A DNA stretch of 25,701 nt, taken from the IMG/VR virus record IMGVR_UViG_3300007276_000263, positions 1-25,701 of that record; one strand, 5' to 3'. The notes under the pieces were generated by a model. That model was not told the DNA's origin, did not search any database, and saw nothing but the letters and a program-made list of their open reading frames with translations. Positions within the stretch are counted from its first letter, which is position 1; every line of letters starts with the position of its first letter. This stretch comes from a virus. The position numbers and the translations under genes are program-made. Of the stretch, positions 17,376 through 23,630 are shown piece by piece.

Positions 17376-18827
17376 TTATACTGCAGATGAGTAAATTAAT
17401 TCAGCACAAGACATTGGGTTTGCAATAAGCACACCTTGTTGAGCTTGAGCGAATAATTGATAACCATCTACTGCAGATGCAGATCCTTTAGAGAACGAAG
17501 TGTTAGGACCAAGTGGAGAAGTAGAACCAGCTACGTGCCACATTAATTCTTTACGTCCTTTAGGATATACTCTACGAATATTCTTCTCACCACCTGCAGT
17601 ACCCATGTTAAGGATAGTGTAACGGTAAGACTCAGTGTATCCACCTTTTGGGTGCGGTACACGGTTACGTACTTCATTATCATACATTGGTAAGTGTACT
17701 AAAGTAAATCGGATACCTTGTGGCCCCATAAACTCTCTGTACTGACCTTGGAATGATAAGTTTTGTCCTGATCCACTAATTCTCTTAGAGTCTAATGGTT
17801 GGAAACGAGCAGCGTGATTTTCAAGAGCTCTATGGAATTGTACCATACCTCTTTCACCTGTAAACGCTACGAAGTGACGTTGATCTTCTGGAAGAATGTT
17901 AATTGAAAGATTCAATAATACATCTTCTAAATAGTCAATTGTAAAGTCAGTGTAGTGGAACTTGTACGATGGAGAGATTTGCTCACGTAAACCTGCACCT
18001 TCAATGATTGGAGAACCAGAAGCTCCCATTACATTATAAGTACCATTAGCTTGTTTGTTAGATTTAGAGAACCAAAGCATACGCTCTTTTTCTTTCATCC
18101 ACTGACACATAAATTCATATTCAGCATACTGAGTCCAAATCTTAGTAGTCTTGTTAGACTTAGGATCTAACATTTCAATAACTAATGGACGTTGGTGCAT
18201 GTTACCAGGAATAGTGTAAGTCTTAGATAAGAAAGACATTGCATTACGCATTTTGAACGGAGAAGTATAGCTAGTTTCACCATAAGTTCTGTTTAAAGTT
18301 CTTTCTTGTGGAGAGTATTCTTTACTCGCTTTAGATCCTGCAGCTAATAATGAAGGAGCTACAAAGTCAAGAGAATCTGCCGCCATAATCATACAAGGGT
18401 AAACCCAAGATGTACCAGACATGTAAGGCTCACGCATTACACGTACAGCAGTCTCACCGTCATCTAATACTAATTTATCAGTAACTGCAAAATACTTTTC
18501 TGCAAATTCGATAAGAATTTCTGAACCATATTGTCCAGGAGTTGCAGCATAAGATGCAGCAGAGTATCCTGTAATAGAGATAGCTTTTTCGTCATCTCCT
18601 TTTAGGAACCACTCGTAATCATTATCATCTGGAAGTTCTTGATCTCCTCCACCGATTGATAAAAAATAATCTAAACCAGCGTATTGGTTTAGGCCAAAAA
18701 CTCTACTAATGATATTAGATACCAAAGTTGGTTCTTGTGCAAATACGCTTCCTAGGTGGTTCTCAGTTGTTAAGCCAGACCAACTCTTAGGAGCATACAT
18801 TTGTAATGAACTAATTGTGTTTGCCAT
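17376..18827 (-). CDS. Major capsid protein (probable)
   Basis: This 483-residue soluble protein lies in the expected place after portal and scaffold-like genes. It contains features I associate with large HK97-fold capsid proteins of Bacteroidota phages: an N-terminal FAQEPTLVSNIISRVFGL segment, DDNDYEWFLKGDDEKAI near residue 70, and a central SPIIEGAGLREQISPSYK segment followed by a long helix-rich part (DFTIDYLEDVLLNLS, LPEDQRHFVAFTGERGMVQFHRAL). Length is within the usual range for this class. It follows the acidic scaffold-like gene by a 46-bp A+T-rich gap, with no promoter seen in the gap, so it is probably read from the promoter at 20062-20091. Relation to crAss-like phage capsids is possible but unverified. 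Confidence 0.85.
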   Translation of the reverse strand: MANTISSLQMYAPKSWSGLTTENHLGSVFAQEPTLVSNIISRVFGLNQYAGLDYFLSIGGGDQELPDDNDYEWFLKGDDEKAISITGYSAASYAATPGQYGSEILIEFAEKYFAVTDKLVLDDGETAVRVMREPYMSGTSWVYPCMIMAADSLDFVAPSLLAAGSKASKEYSPQERTLNRTYGETSYTSPFKMRNAMSFLSKTYTIPGNMHQRPLVIEMLDPKSNKTTKIWTQYAEYEFMCQWMKEKERMLWFSKSNKQANGTYNVMGASGSPIIEGAGLREQISPSYKFHYTDFTIDYLEDVLLNLSINILPEDQRHFVAFTGERGMVQFHRALENHAARFQPLDSKRISGSGQNLSFQGQYREFMGPQGIRFTLVHLPMYDNEVRNRVPHPKGGYTESYRYTILNMGTAGGEKNIRRVYPKGRKELMWHVAGSTSPLGPNTSFSKGSASAVDGYQLFAQAQQGVLIANPMSCAELIYSSAV

Positions 18828-18873
18828 TTTTAATTAATTTAATTATTACTTGTTGTTTATAAATAAATAGCTC

Positions 18874-20040
18874 CTATCGCAGAGATTTTCTCATAGTGTC
18901 AAAATTAACAGCTTTAGAGGTACCTCTACTTGGTCTGGAACCAGTTTTTTTCGTACTCTTAATTGCATCTGCCAACTTCCGTGTTGATTTAGTTGTTGAC
19001 TGACGTTCAAACGCTGAAAAATCCCACTTAAGGACTGTCGCTAAATATGCTATTTTTAAATCGAACTCAGGATCTTTTTCTCTCATTCTCATGATTTCAT
19101 TTTTTCCATTACGGTCCAACTTAGTTATACCATTGTATAATAAATCCTTATCTTTTGGATTTAGCATAAACCCTGGTAATATTTCTTCTTTCTTAGTTAT
19201 ATGAGTTTTTAAATCAGATAACCAAGTTTTATGAGCTTCTACTTGTTGCTGCTTTTGTTGTTTTTGTTGCTCAATCATCTGTACTTTTTGTTGTTTTTGT
19301 ACATCTTGTAATGTACTTAAAGCTTCTTCAGCTTCTTCTAACAACACTCCAGCATCTTCGTATCGTGCAACTTTTTTATCAATTTGAGCTTGAGAAAAGC
19401 CGTTAATAGATAATAAATCTTTTACAAGTCTTTTTTGTATAGACTCACTATCTGCTAATTTCTCTTTATCTATAGACTCGTACGTTTGCTGTTTAGAATC
19501 AGATTGGATTAAATCGTATATATTTACTCCTGCCTCATGATTTTCCAAAAGATATTTAATCTCTTCTGGCATTGATTCTTTGTACTCCTCTACTTTAGAG
19601 TTTATTGTATCTTGAACCTTTGATAACAACCATTCCTCTGAGTCTTCAAATTCGTCGTCATTAAAATCAATTAATCCTGAATCTCTTTGGATTTGCGCAA
19701 AGACTTTAAGCGCTGGCTCTCCATCTTCTTCTTCCTCCTCTTCAACTTCGCTTGCTTCACTTTCTTCTGAAACAGGCTCTTCTGTATTTTCTTCAGTAAC
19801 TGATCCTTCAGGTTCATTTTCTTCTTTTTGATCCACCTTAACAGGGGTGTCTTCAATTTCAGGCAACTCATCAACTTCTTGGATTTTTAACTCTGGGTTA
19901 AATATACCAGGATTTGACTCTTCTTTAGTTCCTTCACCGTCAGCTTTTGGCTGATCTTCTTTCTTCTCTGGATTAGTTGTTAGATTATCTAACACACTTA
20001 AATCCAATCCATCTAAAATGTTATCGTCTCCTATTGCCAT
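18874..20040 (-). CDS. Scaffold-like acidic coiled-coil protein
   Basis: This 388-residue protein has a very acidic N-terminal third, with runs such as EVEEEEEEDGEPA near residue 100. The central region is strongly predicted coiled coil, with a Gln/Lys-rich part (QKQQKVQMIEQQKQQKQQQ, ~245-265). The C-terminus is basic (KSTKKTGSRPSRGTSKAVN). Acidic-coiled coil-basic layout, with the basic tail likely to contact the capsid inner face, is typical of phage scaffolding proteins, and the gene lies directly before the capsid gene. There is no sign of a protease domain. The segment LPGFMLNPKDKDLLYNGIT (~290) may be a conserved core. It is the first gene after the second promoter module. Confidence 0.75.
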   Translation of the reverse strand: MAIGDDNILDGLDLSVLDNLTTNPEKKEDQPKADGEGTKEESNPGIFNPELKIQEVDELPEIEDTPVKVDQKEENEPEGSVTEENTEEPVSEESEASEVEEEEEEDGEPALKVFAQIQRDSGLIDFNDDEFEDSEEWLLSKVQDTINSKVEEYKESMPEEIKYLLENHEAGVNIYDLIQSDSKQQTYESIDKEKLADSESIQKRLVKDLLSINGFSQAQIDKKVARYEDAGVLLEEAEEALSTLQDVQKQQKVQMIEQQKQQKQQQVEAHKTWLSDLKTHITKKEEILPGFMLNPKDKDLLYNGITKLDRNGKNEIMRMREKDPEFDLKIAYLATVLKWDFSAFERQSTTKSTRKLADAIKSTKKTGSRPSRGTSKAVNFDTMRKSLR

Positions 20041-20057
20041 AGAATTTTATTTATTAA

Positions 20058-20102
20058 GTGACAAAAATAATTATTTTAAGTTAGTCTGCAACACCTTGTC
20101 AC
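20058..20102. repeat. Inverted repeat spanning promoter 2
   Basis: The 7-bp arms GTGACAA (20058-20064) and TTGTCAC (20096-20102) are exact reverse complements 31 bp apart. They flank the -33 and -7 elements of the promoter, and the left arm overlaps the -7 box. This could be an operator for a dimeric regulator; with such short arms it could also be chance. The first promoter module has a related repeat (core GACAA/TTGTC) with a shorter spacer. Confidence 0.35.
20062..20091 (-). promoter_or_regulatory. Bacteroidota-type promoter 2 (scaffold-capsid genes)
   Basis: On the minus strand: TTG (20091-20089), 19 bases, then TATTTTTG (20069-20062), an exact match to the Bacteroidota primary-sigma consensus TTG-N19-TAnnTTTG. 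The -7 box lies about 20 bases before the ATG at 20040, leaving a short leader. The spacer is 13/19 identical to that of the promoter at 23552-23581, beyond what the consensus demands, so both are probably phage late promoters using the host sigma factor and perhaps a phage regulator. Confidence 0.75.
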
Positions 20103-20126
20103 TGTAGTGTTGTTGAAATTATATAG

Positions 20127-20141
20127 TTTTTATAGCTAAAA
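20127..20141 (-). promoter_or_regulatory. Conserved upstream element, copy 2
   Basis: The 15-mer TTTTAGCTATAAAAA (minus strand) occurs here and, identically, at 23616-23630. In each place it ends 34-35 bp upstream of the TTG of a promoter. Identical sequence and distance suggest a binding site for a late activator, or a shared 3'-end signal. Function is unknown. Confidence 0.45.
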
Positions 20142-20143
20142 TA

Positions 20144-20178
20144 TAATTTTGAAGATTATATTTTATTCTTCAAAATTA
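20144..20178 (-). terminator. Hairpin at end of the portal transcript, possible terminator
   Basis: A perfect 12-bp inverted repeat (TAATTTTGAAGA at 20144-20155, TCTTCAAAATTA at 20167-20178) with an 11-nt loop spans the stop codon of the 58-residue gene. On the minus strand it is followed by TATTTTAG, only a weak T tract, and the stem is A+T-rich. It may terminate portal-operon transcripts just before promoter 2, or protect the mRNA 3' end. Confidence 0.5.
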
Positions 20179-20339
20179 ATATTTTGCTTTTTTTGAGTTT
20201 CCTCTTCTACTTTTTGCCTATTTAACTTTATATTGTCATATATAGTTTCAGCAGGTTGTTTAGGGTTAAACATAAAGTCTAATGCATCTGCCACTTTATC
20301 TTCTAAGAAACTATTTACTATTTCGCTTGGCGTCGGCAT
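20163..20339 (-). CDS. Small hypothetical protein overlapping portal 3' end (58 aa)
   Basis: A 58-codon frame begins with ATG at 20339, inside the last codons of the portal gene, and ends with TAA at 20163. The overlap with portal is 29 bp in a different frame, which suggests translational coupling. The product starts MPTPSEIVNSFLEDKVADAL and ends in a charged helix (NRQKVEEETQKKQNINFEE). It is acidic and Lys/Gln-rich, without Cys or a membrane segment. Nearly all the space between portal and promoter 2 would otherwise be empty, and the codon use resembles that of its neighbours. A small scaffold partner or capsid-assembly factor is possible; I do not recognise it. Confidence 0.65.
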   Translation of the reverse strand: MPTPSEIVNSFLEDKVADALDFMFNPKQPAETIYDNIKLNRQKVEEETQKKQNINFEE

Positions 20340-22689
20340 CTTTATTTTTTATGTTTAATTCTTGTTGTTTTAATGTTGTATTAACTTGAAGCTTTTCTCT
20401 TTCTAATTGGAGTTTAGCTAAATCAATGTCGTCTCTAATCTGGTTATTATTTAAATCTCTGTCCATATTTTTAGACTGCGCATTCATTCTAGCTATCTCC
20501 AATTTCGTGCTGTTGTCTTCACTGTTGCGAGCATCTTCTCTATTCTCTTTTTCGATTTCGAACTGCATTTGCTGTTGCTGTTGTTGCTGTTGCATTTGCA
20601 TTTGTTGTTCTTGCATTTGCGCTTGCTGCTGTTTATTTTCTTTCTCTGCTTTTTGGAGTTTAACTCTGGTATCTGCAAGAGAGTTCGAGTTATAAATTCC
20701 AATAACATCTGATAAAGATATTTGATCGTTTTGTAAAGCTGCATGAGTTAATTGTTTTAAAGCGTCAAGTGCCATTGTATCTCTAGCTGAGTTAGAAACA
20801 AATAATCCATATTCAGAGTTAGCAATTTGATCTCCCTGTAAAGAGAATACAACATTAGCTAATTCATCTGTCATATATTGGAATCGTTTTGTTTTTCCTT
20901 TATACAAATCTTTAGACACATTTAGTAAAGACTCCATAACTCTAACCTTAGTTTCGTTATGGATTTCAAATAATTTTTCAGTGATATGAGATGATTGTAC
21001 AACAGCTCTTTGTGTATTACCTACAAGCTCAGAGTTTGATATAGCTCCCATTCTTTGTGGAGTAACCCCTGATAAAGTATGTATTTTCTGTTCTACAAAA
21101 TCTAATAACTGTACGTGTTGTTGTATATGATTACCAGTTTCCATATCTAACACTTTATTCTGTGTAGAAATGTTACCTGCTAATTTACCTGTGGACTGCC
21201 CTTTTTTACCTTCGTTAAATGAATCTACAAAACCAAACTTCATTGATTGTGCATAGTACATCCATTTTTCTACCTCCCATCCATCAGGAACTAGAGATAA
21301 ATCTATAAGAGCAATTTTACCTTGGTTAGCTGCAATAGCTAATTCAAGTCTATACCACATTGTTATATACAAATAAATCCACGGTACTAATCTGTCCATT
21401 AAAGAAACAGATTGTGAATTATTTGCATTATACACTGTACCTACATAACCAGAGCTGCATATAGAAAGATTATCCATATGTCTAAACTGATTAGGTCTAG
21501 GGCGTATGTGTATATAAATATCTTCTCCAAGTTTAGTACCTTCCCAGTACTCACTTACCCACATCCATTCAACAGACTCTTCACTCTCAGGATCTACTTT
21601 ATAACTTTCAGAGACAATAGTTTCTTGAGCCATTCCTAACTCATCTGTATAAGATAACTTACCTATCTTACGCATAGACTTCCAAACTACTTTTGTAACT
21701 CTAACATTACCGTCTTGATCATAGTAGTTAAATAAATTACCCTCTTCTCCTTCTCTGTTTTCAATAAACATTTTTTCAGGGGAAGGATAATTTAATAAAC
21801 TATTACTTTCCATAGAACTTCTGTTTCCATGATCTTTCTCTAACTTATCTATTTGAGATGCAGTTAAATCTTCGTAATAGTTATCAATAATAGTATTTAC
21901 AGACATCCATGTATCTTCTATGATAATGTCTGCATGATCTACTAAATCTGAGTTGTGTGGTAGTAAACAATAAAACTCTAAAGGATTTACATTTCTTACT
22001 ACAGGCTCATTAGAAATTTCTTCTATACAATAGATTTCTTCCCCTGCAATAAGTGCATCTTCCCAGCCTTTATTAAATTTACGTTTTAAGTTTTGCTGTC
22101 TTTCAAAATATGTAAGAAGCTTGTGCGCTACAGACTCGTTCATATCCTGAAAATCATAATCAAAATATTTCTGTATACGTTTAAGCTCTTCTGGTATATT
22201 TTGCTGCGCTTGAGACATAAGCGCTTCCATTTCTTGAGGATTAGCGGGTTGTTGTTGATTTTGCATAAAAGCTTGCATAGCTTGTTGCATTAATCCTTCA
22301 AAATAGCCAACCACGGCTTTTTTCTTTTCCTCTTCTTTTTCTCCAATAGCTTCTTCGTTAACAGATCTAACGACATAGCTAAATGCCCTTTTAGTTTCTT
22401 CACCTAAAAGGAGATTAAATATAGGGGATGCTACATCATAATATTGTAATGAAGCTGGGAGTTCTGCTGCTCCACCTAGGCCTAACGGATCTGTTACATA
22501 CTCAAGATCTTTCTTGTCAAACTTTCCGTTATAAAGATCGTAGTTCCGCTTTTTCTTAAAGCGAGAACTACGTCTTGTATGATCATAAATACCTATTAAA
22601 CCTAAAGCAGATTCTATGCATTCTTCTCCCCATTTCTGAGTCTTTTTCCTACGACTCAGTTTTTGTCTGGGAAAATCTATATGAGGCAT
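20311..22689 (-). CDS. Portal protein
   Basis: This 792-residue protein, long for a portal but usual for large Bacteroidota phages, would form the dodecameric ring through which DNA enters and leaves the head. The N-terminal part is basic and helical (RQKLSRRKKTQKWGEE). ASPIFNLLLGEETKRAFSY (~87-105) and GWEDALIAGEEIYCIEE (~207-223) followed by VVRNVNPLEFYCLLPHNSD are the stem/wing-type pieces found in portal families. Helices around 540-570 (QHVQLLDFVEQKIHTLSGVT, then TQRAVVQSSHITEKLFEIH) fit the stem and crown. The C-terminus is a long Gln-rich coiled coil (~680-790). It lies 9 bp downstream of a decoration-like gene and overlaps a 58-residue gene. Confidence 0.85.
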   Translation of the reverse strand: MPHIDFPRQKLSRRKKTQKWGEECIESALGLIGIYDHTRRSSRFKKKRNYDLYNGKFDKKDLEYVTDPLGLGGAAELPASLQYYDVASPIFNLLLGEETKRAFSYVVRSVNEEAIGEKEEEKKKAVVGYFEGLMQQAMQAFMQNQQQPANPQEMEALMSQAQQNIPEELKRIQKYFDYDFQDMNESVAHKLLTYFERQQNLKRKFNKGWEDALIAGEEIYCIEEISNEPVVRNVNPLEFYCLLPHNSDLVDHADIIIEDTWMSVNTIIDNYYEDLTASQIDKLEKDHGNRSSMESNSLLNYPSPEKMFIENREGEEGNLFNYYDQDGNVRVTKVVWKSMRKIGKLSYTDELGMAQETIVSESYKVDPESEESVEWMWVSEYWEGTKLGEDIYIHIRPRPNQFRHMDNLSICSSGYVGTVYNANNSQSVSLMDRLVPWIYLYITMWYRLELAIAANQGKIALIDLSLVPDGWEVEKWMYYAQSMKFGFVDSFNEGKKGQSTGKLAGNISTQNKVLDMETGNHIQQHVQLLDFVEQKIHTLSGVTPQRMGAISNSELVGNTQRAVVQSSHITEKLFEIHNETKVRVMESLLNVSKDLYKGKTKRFQYMTDELANVVFSLQGDQIANSEYGLFVSNSARDTMALDALKQLTHAALQNDQISLSDVIGIYNSNSLADTRVKLQKAEKENKQQQAQMQEQQMQMQQQQQQQQMQFEIEKENREDARNSEDNSTKLEIARMNAQSKNMDRDLNNNQIRDDIDLAKLQLEREKLQVNTTLKQQELNIKNKDADAKRNSK
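20571..20632 (-). repeat. CAA/CAG trinucleotide tract encoding poly-Gln in portal
   Basis: The minus strand carries an imperfect run of CAG/CAA codons interspersed with ATG, encoding a Gln/Met-rich coiled coil with eight consecutive Gln. Such tracts can change length by slippage. It sits in the portal C-terminus, where length changes could be tolerated. Confidence 0.7.
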
Positions 22690-22698
22690 AAATTAGTT

Positions 22699-23088
22699 TT
22701 AGTCTACTTCTAATAGTAAAAACTCTACTCTAGGAGTGTTAGCTGAAGATTTAACTTGGATCTTTGTGTTATCTGCTGTAGGGTAAAATAAAAATTCACC
22801 TGGAGATAACATTGCAAATACTTGATCTCCGTCATCTGCAAAGATTAAATCATCTGTTGCATCTGTGTTTTTTGCATATACATATGCTTTCTTACCACCT
22901 TGAGTAGATCCTGATAAAGCTTCAACGTTAATATCTGCGTATGAAGTGCTAGTTACCATTGTAGTTAAACCTTGGCGGTTATCACCATCTATAGTAAGAG
23001 CATCTGATACAGTCTTAGATAAATTAACTGTGTTTAATAAATCTGAGCTTGATAAGCTAAAATTTACATTTAAAGTTGCGTTTGCCAT
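22699..23088 (-). CDS. Small virion protein, paralogue of the upstream gene
   Basis: This 129-residue beta-rich protein shares layout with the 136-residue product just upstream. Both start MA.. followed by a VN(F/L)SLSS strand, have KAYVYAKN versus RAYLFLHN in the middle, then SPGEFLFYPTAD versus GPGEFLFIPIAD, and close with VEFLLLEVD versus VEYVLMEKA. I see no catalytic residues. The tandem pair between terminase and portal, expressed from promoter 1, fits capsid decoration or a head-vertex protein; this is inference. It ends 9 bp before portal. Confidence 0.75.
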   Translation of the reverse strand: MANATLNVNFSLSSSDLLNTVNLSKTVSDALTIDGDNRQGLTTMVTSTSYADINVEALSGSTQGGKKAYVYAKNTDATDDLIFADDGDQVFAMLSPGEFLFYPTADNTKIQVKSSANTPRVEFLLLEVD

Positions 23089-23105
23089 GTCTTATTATTT
23101 TAAAA

Positions 23106-23516
23106 TTATGCTGCTTTTTCCATTAGTACGTATTCTACTACAGGGTTACCTGCTGCTGCTTCTACGTCTACATCTTGCATATCTGCAATAGGAATAAATA
23201 AAAATTCTCCAGGCCCTAAAACTGAAAACCAGTCACCTGATGCTGAGTCTGTACCATGAGCTGCACATAATCCTACTTTAACATACTCGCCCGTAGTTGA
23301 GCTTATATTGTGTAAAAATAAGTATGCTCTATCGTTTGTTCCGTCTAATGCCTTTAAGGCTATATTGTCTTCTGTTCCTGACCCAGTAGTTTTAAGTCTA
23401 CCGATCAGCATCTGATCTCCTGCAGGAGATAATACATCTGTCTCTGTAAAGCTCAAACTTTGCTTTTCAAACAAGTTTGTGCTAGAAAGAGATAGTGTTA
23501 CATTTACTGTTGCCAT
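23106..23516 (-). CDS. Small virion protein, first gene after promoter 1
   Basis: This 136-residue protein is a tandem paralogue of the 129-residue neighbour, 17 bp apart. The paralogy rests on aligned landmarks: MATVNVTLSLSS at the start, RAYLFLHN in the middle, GPGEFLFIPIAD at ~105 and VEYVLME at the C-terminus. The product is mostly beta with no Cys-based or enzymatic motif except one Cys (CAAHG). It has an ATG start 36 bp after promoter 1's -7 box. A capsid decoration subunit is the most likely role. The pair may have diverged to occupy different positions on the head. Confidence 0.75.
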   Translation of the reverse strand: MATVNVTLSLSSTNLFEKQSLSFTETDVLSPAGDQMLIGRLKTTGSGTEDNIALKALDGTNDRAYLFLHNISSTTGEYVKVGLCAAHGTDSASGDWFSVLGPGEFLFIPIADMQDVDVEAAAGNPVVEYVLMEKAA

Positions 23517-23548
23517 ATTAATATGTTTTTTAAAATTCGCGAATTAAA

Positions 23549-23577
23549 GGACAAAAATATAAATTTTAACTTTGTCC
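23549..23577. repeat. Inverted repeat spanning promoter 1
   Basis: The 7-bp arms GGACAAA (23549-23555) and TTTGTCC (23571-23577) are perfect reverse complements 15 bp apart. They overlap the -7 box and lie within the promoter spacer. A possible operator site; short enough that chance cannot be excluded. Confidence 0.4.
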
Positions 23578-23581
23578 GCAA
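23552..23581 (-). promoter_or_regulatory. Bacteroidota-type promoter 1 (decoration-portal genes)
   Basis: On the minus strand: TTG (23581-23579), 19 bases, TATTTTTG (23559-23552), an exact match to TTG-N19-TAnnTTTG. It lies in the 108-bp gap between terminase and the first decoration-like gene, with the ATG 36 bp downstream. Its spacing and 13/19 spacer bases equal those of promoter 2. Confidence 0.75.
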
Positions 23582-23586
23582 GTAAT

Positions 23587-23604
23587 AATCTACGAAATTA
23601 GATT
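23587..23604. other. Short hairpin after terminase gene
   Basis: A 6-bp inverted repeat, AATCTA and TAGATT, with a 6-nt loop lies 20 bp after the terminase stop. It has no T tract on the minus strand, so a terminator role for terminase transcripts is weak; on the plus strand it is followed by T-rich sequence but no plus-strand gene precedes it. Confidence 0.25.
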
Positions 23605-23615
23605 TTTAATAATTT

Positions 23616-23630
23616 TTTTTATAGCTAAAA
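23616..23630 (-). promoter_or_regulatory. Conserved upstream element, copy 1
   Basis: TTTTAGCTATAAAAA on the minus strand is identical to 20127-20141. Here it includes the terminase stop codon TAG and lies 34 bp upstream of promoter 1's TTG. The same arrangement in two places argues for a regulatory function, but nothing shows which. Confidence 0.45.

Noticed and set aside
18900-18907. TAATTTTG, a possible -7 box before the capsid gene
   Set aside because: It lies inside the scaffold-like gene and has no TTG at 18-21 bases upstream.
20426-20695. Cys-rich plus-strand frame with a long run of Cys
   Set aside because: It is the reverse reading of the CAG/CAA-rich Gln tract in portal, not a real Cys-rich protein.
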